This document shows positions 34,171-42,519 of a stretch of 64,000 nt of DNA, piece by piece. The stretch comes from Haloprofundus salinisoli (GTDB lineage Archaea; Halobacteriota; Halobacteria; Halobacteriales; Haloferacaceae): contig NZ_CP083663.1 of NCBI RefSeq assembly GCF_020097815.1, forward strand, positions 186,001-250,000, read 5' to 3'. Below the pieces are notes generated by a model. The model searched no databases. It saw only the letters and a list, made by a program, of their open reading frames with translations, and was not told where the DNA came from. The position numbers and the translations under genes were made by a program. Each line of letters opens with the position of its first letter. Position 1 is the first letter of the stretch.

Positions 34171-34551
34171 CTATGCTAATCGATAGTAGAGTGAAGTACC
34201 GTCCTCAGTTTCGACCTCCTTGCTCGTCACAATTCCCTCTTCAACGAGTTCGTCAAGTGCCTCATCAATATCGTCAACGACGATCGTCGTAGCAGTGACA
34301 TCACCAGCGAAGTCGATTAGGCCATCAGAGAGTGAACCGAGGGGGTGTCGAGTCCGATTCATGAACACAGGGGTGAAATCGACACCGAGGACAATTTCCC
34401 GTTCGGTGAAGGCCTTGTCAGGTCGCTCGCTCAGAAACGACGTGATGAGATCCTTCTCGGTCTCGATAGGTCCTTCCTCGTCGTTGGTAATCGGGTCGTC
34501 GCCGGTCACTTCGACAGTCCCTGCTTCGAATTCATCGTTGGAAATTGGCAT
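34171..34551 (-). CDS. Winged-helix-like regulator in a repeat-flanked segment
   Basis: 126 residues. An acidic N-terminal part (MPISNDEFEAGTVEVTGDDP) leads to a helix-turn-helix-like region (about 33-60; TSFLSERPDKAFTEREIVLG), then a two-helix part ending in VEEGIVTSKEVETEDGTSLY, which could be the wing. It resembles MarR-type haloarchaeal regulators. A promoter-like ATAGATATACG precedes it. The gene lies between two exact 19-base repeats, so it may be part of a mobile or captured segment. Confidence 0.55.
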   Translation of the reverse strand: MPISNDEFEAGTVEVTGDDPITNDEEGPIETEKDLITSFLSERPDKAFTEREIVLGVDFTPVFMNRTRHPLGSLSDGLIDFAGDVTATTIVVDDIDEALDELVEEGIVTSKEVETEDGTSLYYRLA

Positions 34552-34667
34552 TCTCGTATTATCACGTATATCTATAGGACTAATTAAGTATCGAATAGGA
34601 TGGTTGGAGTTCAGCGCCCAGCAGAAAGCACCGGTACCTTCCTCCGCTATGGATGAACTCCGTTATG

Positions 34668-34692
34668 ACCGATACGCGCCCTGTATTCAGCA
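34668..34692 (+). repeat. 25-base dispersed repeat, copy A
   Basis: ACCGATACGCGCC is followed by CTGTATTCAGCA. Copy B at 35,483-35,507 has one C-to-T difference. Confidence 0.7.
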
Positions 34693-34737
34693 GTCGGTGA
34701 GCGAACTCCTCAACCACTGTCAGTAACGGAGTGCAAG

Positions 34738-34756
34738 ATACAGAGGATGTATTCAG
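34738..34756 (+). repeat. 19-base exact direct repeat of 34,086-34,104
   Basis: ATACAGAGGATGTATTCAG is identical to the first copy. The pair brackets the winged-helix gene and about 650 bases. Confidence 0.75.
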
Positions 34757-34867
34757 TAATCGTGCATCATTGCTTTTCACGTCCTTGATGGCGAAACAGC
34801 CGTTAGGTAGGTGTGCATATCTATCAAAGAACGAACCTCGATCTCACGAGTCAACATTCAACACCGC

Positions 34868-35362
34868 CTATGAAGACTTTCTTAATCTTGAATGACGATC
34901 CGTGGGCGTGCGATACACTTGATACATCAGAGCCACGGCGAACCCGCAGAGTAGTGTACCCATGAACGTACTAATGGTCAAGTAGTACACCCCGACAGCA
35001 AATACCAGAACACAGGTATAAAATCCGAAGTACTTGTAGTTGACTTTTTCAAATAAAAGGTACGCAGCTACACCGATGCTGAATCCCGCTATGACAACCC
35101 CAACTACGGTGGTCACGTAATCAGGTTGGACCACGAGCAAATACAGCGAGACAGCGAGAAACAGGAGGAAGACATATTCGTGGTTTCGATAAACAGATCT
35201 GCTGTTCCGAATCGTCACCAAAGCCATGATAAACAAACCGACAAGCGGGATCGAGGCAATGAACTCTACTTCATATTGTGCGAACAGAGACAGAAGAAGT
35301 ACTATCATCACTACCGAGATAATATTTATATTTGAAATAATCCTGTGAACCTTACTTATCAT
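34868..35362 (-). CDS. AT-rich polytopic membrane protein
   Basis: 164 residues from the ATG at 35362 (MISKVHRIISNINIISVVMI); a GTG at 35371 would add three residues. About six hydrophobic helices in pairs fill the length, separated by short loops (NSRSVYRNHEY, RTPTDRHSRLRKSS at the C-terminus). Base composition is far lower in GC than the core genes and codon use is AT-biased, suggesting recent transfer. No transport motif or homologue is recognised. Confidence 0.6.
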   Translation of the reverse strand: MISKVHRIISNINIISVVMIVLLLSLFAQYEVEFIASIPLVGLFIMALVTIRNSRSVYRNHEYVFLLFLAVSLYLLVVQPDYVTTVVGVVIAGFSIGVAAYLLFEKVNYKYFGFYTCVLVFAVGVYYLTISTFMGTLLCGFAVALMYQVYRTPTDRHSRLRKSS

Positions 35363-35482
35363 ACTACGCACAATATTACAACCTCTGCGTATAAGTTTAC
35401 TGTGGCATTCTTCAGTTCCAGTAGGTCAAAGTATGAATCGTTTGCGGATAAAATCGGTTTATGCGTACAGTTCATTGGAATC

Positions 35483-35507
35483 ACCGATACGCGCCTTGTA
35501 TTCAGCA
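35483..35507 (+). repeat. 25-base dispersed repeat, copy B
   Basis: It differs from copy A by one base (GCGCCT instead of GCGCCC) and ends TGTATTCAGCA. Confidence 0.7.
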
Positions 35508-35643
35508 CGTCCACCGGAAGCTGCCACATACGAAGAAACTCAACAGAGCTATTGAGAGAGACTGCTGCGAGTAGCCTATTCTCGGAACAATCTTTTACAT
35601 TGCTGAACCAGGTAAGATCCGAAATATGGATGTGCTGAATACA
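35497..35643. mobile_element. Possible 147-bp MITE-like element
   Basis: Its left end is TGTATTCAGCAC (35,497-35,508) and its right end GTGCTGAATACA (35,632-35,643), a perfect 12-base terminal inverted repeat. No transposase is inside. I see no clear target-site duplication, so it may be a degraded remnant instead of an intact element. Confidence 0.5.
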
Positions 35644-35819
35644 GGATTTCTCTCTCGTACGTCGATACCTTATCTCGTTTCCGCCACAGACCGGTTCTAA
35701 TCACGGGGAATGAGTGCCGTGCGACAGGCTGCCAGATTCGGACGTGCCTTGGCGTTCTCGTAGTCCGGGGTCGAATCGTCAGAGACGGCCACTCTTGCGC
35801 AATCGAGCGTCTTCCTCAG

Positions 35820-37070
35820 TCACAACACGATCAGGAACAACAGGTACGACCCGACCACAGCAAGCGTCGGAGTGAGAACCCACAGTGCTGCAATGCGCTT
35901 TACTGCTCTAGGGTCGAAGAGGCTCTCCCGATCCAGATCTGCCGCGCCTGCTTTGCCGATGTCTGGGATATCAGGCAGTTCTTCGCTCGGCTCCTCCGGA
36001 GGTGATTCGCCCCGTGCCAGGTCGCCGACGGTCGGACTCGTGGGGACGTTCTCGGCCCTGGAGGTAACGAGTGCACCCGTCGAGACATCGAGGTCGAGCT
36101 CGCGCTCGGGGACGGGAGTCGCCAGTTCAACTACTCTCACCGCCCGACTCGCACGACCCCAGCCGAGGCCGATGATACAGCAAGTGGTACTCACGGCTAA
36201 ACTTGCTGGGATGCCCAGTACCGACAACACCGTGATGATGGTCCCTCCGACAACGGAAACGATGAGTGCCGCCAGAATCGGGAGCTCGGTGATGTCGTCC
36301 CCAACGGTATCGAGCGTTCGCCTGGCGATAGTAAACGCGCCCAGCCCGAACGCGAAGACGGCCAGAAGAACACCTTGGTCGACGGTCAGCGGTCCCCCTG
36401 CGCCCACCAATGGCGCAACGGCGTTGGCCGCGTTAGATGCCCCGGCGGAGAACGCCATATAACAGGCGATGATCACAACCGTGGCTGAGCCAACGATGTC
36501 GCGTAACGATGCGTTTTCGTTGAACCGTGGCCGCGGGACAGTCCCAGAGCGGTCCAACCAAATCAGGTGAGATTCGAACCGGGTGAACGCGATTCGACGG
36601 TCGAGATACGGGTAGATGTAGCGACCGATGAACGCCCCACACGTGAACCCAACCAGCGGTGCAACGATCCAGGCCGAGACGATAGTGAACATCAGTGCCT
36701 CGTTGAGCGTCCCTGTCGCGAGTCCCAATCCCACTATAGCACCGACAGCAGTCATCGACGTCGAGGCTGGAACACCGTAGAGATTCGAGATAAGTAACGA
36801 CGTACCGGTGAAGAAGAGGACACCGATGCTGGCGACTGGCGAGAACTGCGTGGCGGGGACGATGCTGCTGCTCATCGTATCAATGACGTTCCGTCCGACG
36901 GTCCACGCGCCAACGAGTGCGAACGAAGTGAACAGTGTCGCAGCGGTTGCCTTTCGTACGAGGCGACTCCCGACGGACGGGCCGAACGCGACACCGGTCG
37001 AGGAGCCACCGATATTGAACCCGACGAACACCGCAACGAGGACGCCTATCACAGCGAGGAGGGTCACCAT
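35820..37070 (-). CDS. PiT family inorganic phosphate transporter
   Basis: 416 residues from the ATG at 37070 (MVTLLAVIGVLVAVFVGFNIGG). The two inverted halves each have the PiT signature: near the start VGFNIGGSSTGVAFG, and about residue 214 CYMAFSAGASNAANAVAPLVGA. A hydrophilic acidic loop (about 320-385) separates two helix groups. It should bring phosphate (possibly as metal phosphate) into the cell with protons or Na+. No PhoU/DUF47 gene is adjacent. GC is slightly below the core average; it is on the tRNA-proximal edge of the accessory stretch. Confidence 0.85.
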   Translation of the reverse strand: MVTLLAVIGVLVAVFVGFNIGGSSTGVAFGPSVGSRLVRKATAATLFTSFALVGAWTVGRNVIDTMSSSIVPATQFSPVASIGVLFFTGTSLLISNLYGVPASTSMTAVGAIVGLGLATGTLNEALMFTIVSAWIVAPLVGFTCGAFIGRYIYPYLDRRIAFTRFESHLIWLDRSGTVPRPRFNENASLRDIVGSATVVIIACYMAFSAGASNAANAVAPLVGAGGPLTVDQGVLLAVFAFGLGAFTIARRTLDTVGDDITELPILAALIVSVVGGTIITVLSVLGIPASLAVSTTCCIIGLGWGRASRAVRVVELATPVPERELDLDVSTGALVTSRAENVPTSPTVGDLARGESPPEEPSEELPDIPDIGKAGAADLDRESLFDPRAVKRIAALWVLTPTLAVVGSYLLFLIVL

Positions 37071-37207
37071 CTTAGCACTGGCCAATCGTAGAAACTAGCC
37101 GCACAAAACAGTGTGTATAGCAATAGTCCGGTTCTTCGCTGCATTTCCGAATCATGAATGGGCGAGCGTCGAGAGGTCTCTCCTCTCGTTGTCGTTGGTA
37201 GCGGCCA

Positions 37208-37432
37208 TCAGTTCCGCCCCCCGTGGCGACCTGGCGATGTCTCTGGGTCGGGGATACGGACTTCGCGACCTGCAGCGCTACCGCGATTGATTCTGGCGTG
37301 GGTGTCACAGTTCGGACAGCGGTGTACTCGGTCGCCGTGTTCGCCGAAAACGCGGCCGAAGCGCTCAGTGACGTGGTTGTTGCAGTAGAGACACTGCCGC
37401 TGTTCGGCGGCTGGTTCGAGGTAAGCCGCCAT
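37208..37432 (-). CDS. DUF7563-like small zinc-ribbon protein
   Basis: 74 residues (MAAYLEPAAEQRQCLYCNNH). C-x2-C pairs in QCLYCNNHVTERFGRVFG and VHRCPNCDTH form a zinc ribbon. The HVTERFxRVFG pattern matches, from memory, the haloarchaeal DUF7563 group. Function unknown; a nucleic-acid or protein adaptor role is plausible. The ATG at 37432 is preferred; a start 9 bases upstream is possible. It lies between the PiT gene and tRNA-Trp. Confidence 0.6.
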   Translation of the reverse strand: MAAYLEPAAEQRQCLYCNNHVTERFGRVFGEHGDRVHRCPNCDTHARINRGSAAGREVRIPDPETSPGRHGGRN

Positions 37433-37520
37433 CAGGCGCACCTCCGAATCGAGGTGACCTGAGAGTGGACTAACCTGTGGTTAGTAGGAGCAAGACCTTC
37501 CGCAGTTGTTTTATACGGAG

Positions 37521-37695
37521 TGGGGTCGGAGGGATTTGAACCCCCGATCGACTGATATCTCCGGTCCGCCTCGGAACTCCAGAGGGTCGTCGTCGCGAAC
37601 CGATGATCAGTCGGCCGCTCGGTATATCAGTCTGGAGTTTCGTCCCGGGCGTTGCCTCTGGAGTCAGTCGCCATGCCGGGCTTGGCCACGACCCC
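37521..37695 (-). tRNA. trnW: tRNA-Trp (CCA anticodon) with about a 101-base intron
   Basis: Exons: 37,695-37,658 (starting GGGGTCGTGGCCAAGCC and ending with the anticodon loop CTCCAG) and 37,556-37,521 (ATCAGTCGATCGGGGGTTC onwards to CGACCCCA). The acceptor stem GGGGTCG pairs with CGACCCC and the anticodon stem ACTGA with TCAGT. CCA is not encoded. The intron (37,657-37,557) contains a 10-base perfect complement to the anticodon-loop region (ACTCCAGAGG with CCTCTGGAGT) and CTGA boxes. In Haloferax the same intron acts as a box C/D guide RNA for 2'-O-methylation of its own precursor; I expect the same here. Intron boundaries are set by the bulge-helix-bulge rule and may be off by one or two bases. 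Confidence 0.93.
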
Positions 37696-37740
37696 TCGTC
37701 TCCTCATTGACGCAAAACCACTAAAGGGGTTTCGATTCGA

Positions 37741-37962
37741 CTACCGGTCGTCGTCGGCCCACTCGCAATCTTGACACTTGTAGCCGGTAACGAACTCGGT
37801 GACGCTCGGCATGTAGCCGACGCTGAGGACGTTGCCGCCGCACTCTGGGCAGTCGAAGTCGGCGTCGTCGATGCTGTCGGCCTCCATCGGGCGTTCACCC
37901 TCGATGAGTTCGGCGAGTCGCTCGGCCGTCACCATGCGGCCTTCTACGACGCGGTTTGCCAT
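37741..37962 (-). CDS. DUF5795-like small zinc-ribbon protein
   Basis: 73 residues: MANRVVEGRMVTAERLAELI, then an acidic linker and DCPECGGNVLSVGYMPSVTE with a second pair in YKCQDCEWADDDR. This sequence closely matches what I remember of haloarchaeal DUF5795 proteins. Two C-x2-C pairs bind one zinc. Function unknown. It sits next to tRNA-Trp and near the DUF5794-like gene. Confidence 0.75.
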   Translation of the reverse strand: MANRVVEGRMVTAERLAELIEGERPMEADSIDDADFDCPECGGNVLSVGYMPSVTEFVTGYKCQDCEWADDDR

Positions 37963-38063
37963 ACGCCCACCAGACGACGAATCCACCTAAGTTCTCCGTC
38001 TCCGGAGACGCTGCCGCGTCTCTAGCCCCGCGGCTCACCGGTCTTCGGCGCGAACGCTCCGCC

Positions 38064-38367
38064 ATGGTCGGCGTGAGTGGACATCTCGGACTCGCACTGG
38101 TGGCGCCGTCTCGGCGTAGGTTCCGCTCGACCGGGGTCGGCGCTGACGTTCGTCGGCGGTGCGGCCCACCTGTTCGGTGATATCCTCTCGGCACCGGACA
38201 TCGCACGACCGATAGAACCGCTGTGGCCGTTCGCTTCGGGAAGTCCGGCTATCGAGATCGTCTACTACGATTCGAACCCGGTGAACTTCGGCCTGTTCGC
38301 CGCAGGCGTCCTGTTCAAGGTCGGCCTCTGGCAGTGGCGTCGGCGCTTACAGCCACGGCGCGCGTGA
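38064..38367 (+). pseudogene. Metal-dependent membrane hydrolase (DUF457/YdjM-like) with an internal deletion
   Basis: From ATG 38064 one frame reads MVGVSGHLGLALVA, the normal start of this family. The C-terminal part appears in another frame: LTFVGGAAHLFGDILSAPDI, then EPLWPFASGSPAIEIVYYDSNPVNFGLFAAGVL. The middle, with the metal-binding His-rich region of about 80-100 residues, is gone and the two parts are out of frame by one base. A frame from GTG 38077 covers only the C-terminal portion. The gene is therefore broken. Its end overlaps the DUF5794 C-terminus by 21 bases. Confidence 0.75.
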
Positions 38368-39339
38368 GTCGTCCTCGCCGGGATAACCGTACGCCGTCCC
38401 CGGCTCGTCGTGGCCCTCGTCGGCCCCACGAACCGCAGATTTCGGCGCGTCGCCGCCATCGGCGACGGGACTGTCGACGACGCGGCCGTCCGCACTCCGG
38501 TCGTCGGGGACCCGACCGGTGGATGGCTGCTCGTCGTAGTCGCTCGGATCGCCCGTCTCGGCGACGTCGGCAACGTCGGACGCGCCGGGGTCGTACGAGA
38601 ACACCGCCGTCACGCAGAGCACGCCGAGCGCGACGGGGTAGTGGGTGTTCATGATGCCCAGCACCGACAGCGCCAGCATCGCAAGCGCCACCGAGCTGCC
38701 GAAGCGGAACCGGTCGATGTCGACCTTCCCGCGCAGGCGGTCACCGAAGAGCGCGACGCCGAGTGCGAAAGCGACACCGACGCCCGCGGCGGCCGCCCCC
38801 GCCAGCACGGTCACGGGGTCGAGGTCGACGACCAACTGCGCGCCGGCGGGGTCGAAACTTGCGACGAGACCGAGGCCGATGATGACCGCCGGTCCCGGCA
38901 GATACTTGCCGATCTCGGCGCTGGCGGTCTTGGCCGCGATGGCGATGATGACGATGCCGGCGAAGCGCTCGAAGATGGCGATCTCGAGGAGGCTCTCGAT
39001 GGTTCCGGCGAGGGCCGCTTCGATGGCCGCCAGCGGGACGAGAACCGCGCCCAAGAGGAGCACCGACTTGACCTGTTCGCGCGGCGTACCGTCCATCTCG
39101 GCGAGGATAACCGCCATCGTCGCGGAGCCACCGAAGATGAGCAGACCGGTTTCGACGATACCGACCGGCGAGAACGCCGTCGCGCCGCTGGCGGTCGTCG
39201 TCGTCAGCGCCCCCGCCAACACGAGCGCGGGGAAGATGCCATCGACGAGCGGCAGCGCCATCACCGTCGCCAGGAGGCGGGTCGCGCCGCCAACCTGCTG
39301 CTCTAGGCGTAACGCAATCGGATGCTGTGAGACACTCAT
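38347..39339 (-). CDS. DUF5794-like membrane protein
   Basis: 330 residues. Hydrophobic helices fill residues about 20-240 (seven to eight helices; MALPLVDGIFPALVLAGALT, IGLGLVASFDPAGAQ), then a long acidic cytosolic tail (240-330; DPGASDVADVAETGDPSDYD). The arrangement agrees with haloarchaeal DUF5794 as I remember it. Function unknown. Divergent from guaB across an unusually long 498-base gap. It should lie in the cytoplasmic membrane. Confidence 0.7.
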   Translation of the reverse strand: MSVSQHPIALRLEQQVGGATRLLATVMALPLVDGIFPALVLAGALTTTTASGATAFSPVGIVETGLLIFGGSATMAVILAEMDGTPREQVKSVLLLGAVLVPLAAIEAALAGTIESLLEIAIFERFAGIVIIAIAAKTASAEIGKYLPGPAVIIGLGLVASFDPAGAQLVVDLDPVTVLAGAAAAGVGVAFALGVALFGDRLRGKVDIDRFRFGSSVALAMLALSVLGIMNTHYPVALGVLCVTAVFSYDPGASDVADVAETGDPSDYDEQPSTGRVPDDRSADGRVVDSPVADGGDAPKSAVRGADEGHDEPGTAYGYPGEDDSRAPWL

Positions 39340-39650
39340 CTGAGACTAACGGCCGTCACCTTCGGCCAGACGGCGATACGAGTGCAAACCCGAGGACGCG
39401 GACCCCCACGGCCGTCCTCCGCCTACAAACCCCGATTTAATTGTGAGCCACATCGCTGTAAAGAGGGTGCCGGAGTTGCAGTCTGGTCGACCGGCAGTGC
39501 GCTGTGCGGCTGAACTCTCGGAGTTCATGGCTGAACTAATTCGGACAGAACTATTAAGTGTTGTGTGGGAAGCGAGGGCATACGCCAGCGTACTCGCGCC
39601 CTAATTTATAAGTAGGGCCTACGGTTTGACGAAGAGTTACTCGTTTTCCT

Positions 39651-39661
39651 GTAGTATCCAC
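39651..39661 (+). repeat. Direct repeat GTAGTATCCAC (upstream copy)
   Basis: It is repeated exactly at 39,735-39,745, 84 bases away, both upstream of guaB in the same orientation. Confidence 0.5.
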
Positions 39662-39734
39662 ACCGATTCGTTTTGTATGGGGCGAATATTGCACTGTGCG
39701 TCGGAGAACGGCGGACCGACCGCCGCGACGCCCG

Positions 39735-39745
39735 GTAGTATCCAC
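39735..39745 (+). repeat. Direct repeat GTAGTATCCAC (downstream copy)
   Basis: It lies 93 bases before the guaB start codon and just before the GTGTA/TACAC palindrome. Confidence 0.5.
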
Positions 39746-39749
39746 GACC

Positions 39750-39762
39750 GTGTATAGTACAC
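39750..39762. promoter_or_regulatory. Palindrome GTGTATAGTACAC upstream of guaB
   Basis: Arms GTGTA and TACAC flank TAG. It contains a TATA-like core and is 76 bases before the guaB ATG. Possible operator. Confidence 0.45.
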
Positions 39763-39837
39763 GGAGTCGCAATGAGAAACATCCACAAGAGGATGCTATC
39801 TCGCAACGTTTTTGTCCGGACGGCCGGGACCACTTAC

Positions 39838-41331
39838 ATGGCGAACGACGTTCCCGACGACACGTTCTCGGAGAAACTACGAGTACCGGAAGCGCTGACG
39901 TTCGACGACGTCCTCCTCCGACCGATGGAGAGCCGCGTCGAACCCGACGACGCGGACGTGGCGACGCGCGTCTCGAAAAACGTCGAACTCAACATCCCGG
40001 TGCTCTCGGCGGCGATGGACACGGTCACCGAGAGCGGAATGGCCATCGGGATGGCCCGCGAAGGCGGTCTCGGCGTCCTCCACCGCAACATGCCCGTCGA
40101 GGCGATGGTCGCCGAGATCGAGCGCATCAAACGCGCGGACGAACTCGTCATTCGCCGCGAGAACGTCGTCACGGCGCACCCGAGTCAGACCGTCCGCGAG
40201 GTCGACGAGATGATGGAGTCCGAGGGCGTCAGCGGCGCGCCCGTCGTCGACGACAACGACATCGTTCTCGGCATCATCTCCGGCACCGACATCCGCCCGT
40301 ACCTCGAAGTCGGCGAGAGCGACGAGGTACGTGAAGCGATGACCGACGAGGTCATCACCGCCGGCGAGGACGTCACGGCGCGCGACGCGCTCGAACTGAT
40401 GTACGACTACAAGATAGAGCGCGTCCCCATCGTCGACGAGAACGACCGACTGGTCGGACTGGTCACGATGCAGGGCATCCTCCAGCGCCGCGAGCACGAG
40501 AACGCCGCCCGTGACGACGAGGGACGACTCGTCTGCGGCGTCGCCGTCGGCCCGTTCGAGACCGACCGCGCCGTCGCCGCCGACGAGGCGGGCGCGGACG
40601 TGCTGTTCATCGACTGCGCGCACGCGCACAACCTCAACGTCATCGACAGCGCCCGCGACATCAGCTCCGAGGTCGACGCCGACGTCGTCGTCGGCAACAT
40701 CGGCACGCGCGAGGCCGCCGAGGCCGTCGTCGACTTCGCCGACGGCGTGAAAGTCGGCATCGGCCCGGGCTCCATCTGTACGACGCGCGTCGTCACCGGG
40801 TCGGGGATGCCGCAGATCACGGCCGTCGCCGAAGTCGCCGACGTTGCGAGCAGCGAGAACGTCCCGGTCATCGCCGACGGTGGCATCCGGTACTCCGGCG
40901 ACGCCATCAAGGCCGTCGCCGCCGGTGCCGACGCCGTGATGCTCGGCTCCTACTTCGCGGGGACCGAGGAAGCGCCCGGCCGCGTCATCACGATGAACGG
41001 CAAGAAGTACAAGCAGTACCGCGGCATGGGCAGCGTCGGCGCGATGCGCTCGGGTGGCGGCGACCGCTACCTCAAGGACGCCGACGAGGACGAGGAGTTC
41101 GTCCCCGAGGGCGTCGAGGCCGCCACCCCTTACAAGGGGACGCTCGCCTCCGAACTCCACCAGCTCGTCGGCGGCATGAAGTCCGGGATGGGCTACGTCG
41201 GTGCCGAGACGCTGCCCGGGTTCAAAGAGCGCGCCCGCTTCGTCCGCGTCTCCGCCGCGGGCCAGACCGAAGGTCACCCCCACGACGTGATGATCACCGA
41301 CGAAGCGCCGAACTACAGCCCGCAGGAGTAA
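39838..41331 (+). CDS. guaB: Inosine-5'-monophosphate dehydrogenase
   Basis: 497 residues. It oxidises IMP to XMP with NAD, the committed step of GMP synthesis. [14 protein letters not shown] starts the family alignment; two CBS domains lie at about 95-220; [15 protein letters not shown] has the catalytic Cys; [20 protein letters not shown] and the flap [10 protein letters not shown] follow. The ATG at 39838 ([16 protein letters not shown]) matches other archaea. An in-frame ATG at 39772 is less likely. The upstream region holds repeats. TrmB follows on the same strand after 114 bases. Confidence 0.95.
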   Translation: MANDVPDDTFSEKLRVPEALTFDDVLLRPMESRVEPDDADVATRVSKNVELNIPVLSAAMDTVTESGMAIGMAREGGLGVLHRNMPVEAMVAEIERIKRADELVIRRENVVTAHPSQTVREVDEMMESEGVSGAPVVDDNDIVLGIISGTDIRPYLEVGESDEVREAMTDEVITAGEDVTARDALELMYDYKIERVPIVDENDRLVGLVTMQGILQRREHENAARDDEGRLVCGVAVGPFETDRAVAADEAGADVLFIDCAHAHNLNVIDSARDISSEVDADVVVGNIGTREAAEAVVDFADGVKVGIGPGSICTTRVVTGSGMPQITAVAEVADVASSENVPVIADGGIRYSGDAIKAVAAGADAVMLGSYFAGTEEAPGRVITMNGKKYKQYRGMGSVGAMRSGGGDRYLKDADEDEEFVPEGVEAATPYKGTLASELHQLVGGMKSGMGYVGAETLPGFKERARFVRVSAAGQTEGHPHDVMITDEAPNYSPQE

Positions 41332-41413
41332 CGACCGAGTAGACGCCGGCGTTTCGTTCGACGCTGGGCGACGGAATCTGTTTTACCAGGTCCAGACGAG
41401 ACGGAGGGAACAG

Positions 41414-41420
41414 TTATTAA
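41414..41420 (+). promoter_or_regulatory. TATA-like box of the TrmB-family gene
   Basis: TTATTAA is centred 29 bases before the ATG at 41446, a leaderless layout. Confidence 0.5.
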
Positions 41421-41445
41421 TCGTTATGTTGTCGATTCGACTCTG

Positions 41446-42519
41446 ATGGACACCGCGGAGTTACGTCGAGCGCTCGAAGACGCCGAGCTGTCGCAGTACC
41501 AGGCCGACGCGTACACGGCACTGCTCCGACTGGGGTCGGCCAGCGCGACCGAACTCGCCGACGCGTGTTCGGTGCCGACCGCCCGCATCTACGACGTTCT
41601 CCGCGACTTGGAGACGAAAGGGTACATCGAGACGTACGAGCAGGACAGCCTCCACGCACGCGCGAACGAACCGCAGGCCGTACTCACCTCCCTTCGCGGC
41701 AAAGCCGAGCGGTTCACCGCTGCCGCCGCCGAAATCGAGGAACGCTGGGAGCAACCCGCCGTCGACGACCACATGGTGAGCATCGTCAAGCGTTTCGAGA
41801 CGGTGTTCGACCGCGCCCGCGACATCGTCCGCGCGGCGGAGACGGAGGTTCAGGTGTCGGCGACCGTCGAACAGTTCCGACGGCTTCGGCCCGCGCTCTC
41901 GGCGGCGTACGACGAGGGGGCGGTCGTCAGCGTCTCGCTTCACACCGACTCGGAGACGACTCCCGACGCCCTGCCCCAAGCGAAGGCGTACGAAGGGGTC
42001 GCCACCGAGGTTCGCCACCGGCGACTGCCGGCCCCGTTCCTCGTCCTCGTCGACCGGAGTCAGACCTGCTTTACCCCCCACGCACGGTCGGTCAATCGGT
42101 ACGGCGTGCTCGTCGACGACTACACGCTCACGTACGTCTTTCACTGGTACTTCCAGACGTGTCTCTGGGAGGTGTGGGAGACGGTGTACGACGCGCACCC
42201 GACCGACCCCCCGCTCGTCTACGCCGACATCCGACGGTTCGTCCGCGAGATGGAACCGCTGCTCGACGACGGGGCGACGGTTCGGGTCCGCGTCGAGGGG
42301 TTCGACACGCAGGTCGGGGATGCGGTGTCGTTCGCGGGGACGCTCCTCGACGTCGCCTACGCCGGAACGTCGACGAACGGCGAACCGCCGCTGTCGCAGC
42401 TGGCGGGCGAAACCGCAGTCACGGTGGCCGTCGACGGCCAGACGCGAACCGTCGGCGGATGGGGAGCGGTCCTCGAAGATATCGAGGCCAACAGACTGAC
42501 CGTCGAGTCAGTTTCGTAG
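41446..42519 (+). CDS. TrmB family transcriptional regulator
   Basis: 357 residues. The N-terminal winged helix (about 10-80; LSQYQADAYTALLRLGSASA and TARIYDVLRDLETKGYI) is a TrmB-type DNA-binding domain. A coiled region (about 85-110) follows, then the TrmB sugar-binding-type effector domain (about 120-260) and a C-terminal extension (about 270-357; beta-rich). TrmB proteins sense sugars and control carbon-metabolism genes. This lies between guaB and a response regulator with no sugar operon nearby, so it is a paralogue with unknown targets. Effector residues are not identifiable by eye. Confidence 0.85.
   Translation: MDTAELRRALEDAELSQYQADAYTALLRLGSASATELADACSVPTARIYDVLRDLETKGYIETYEQDSLHARANEPQAVLTSLRGKAERFTAAAAEIEERWEQPAVDDHMVSIVKRFETVFDRARDIVRAAETEVQVSATVEQFRRLRPALSAAYDEGAVVSVSLHTDSETTPDALPQAKAYEGVATEVRHRRLPAPFLVLVDRSQTCFTPHARSVNRYGVLVDDYTLTYVFHWYFQTCLWEVWETVYDAHPTDPPLVYADIRRFVREMEPLLDDGATVRVRVEGFDTQVGDAVSFAGTLLDVAYAGTSTNGEPPLSQLAGETAVTVAVDGQTRTVGGWGAVLEDIEANRLTVESVS

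Larger units (their letters stand above)
34552..34867. other. Gene-poor region with repeat copies
   Basis: Between the winged-helix gene and the next membrane protein no convincing frame is present. It holds the promoter of the 34,551 gene and copies of the TGTATTCAG repeat at 34,668-34,692 and 34,738-34,756. AT-rich. It looks like debris of mobile-element ends. Confidence 0.5.
35363..35819. other. Gene-poor region containing a possible MITE
   Basis: No credible coding frame is present. It contains copy B of the 25-base repeat (35,483-35,507) and an inverted partner (35,632-35,643), and a T-rich stretch on the far side of the PiT gene. The small open frames here lack start context and homology-like composition. 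Confidence 0.45.
39340..39837. other. Long intergenic region before guaB with repeats and palindromes
   Basis: No believable gene is present. It holds the DUF5794 promoter, TAATTTATAAGTAGGG near 39,602 (a strong TATA-like sequence), two copies of GTAGTATCCAC (39,651-39,661 and 39,735-39,745) and a GTGTA/TACAC palindrome (39,750-39,762). A hairpin GCGAG...CTCGC lies near 39,572-39,597. It could encode a small RNA or control guaB. Confidence 0.5.

Noticed and set aside
39554-39833. Short reverse-strand ORFs in the guaB upstream region
   Set aside because: No start context and no composition bias; they contain the repeated GTAGTATCCAC and palindrome, which argues for regulatory sequence.
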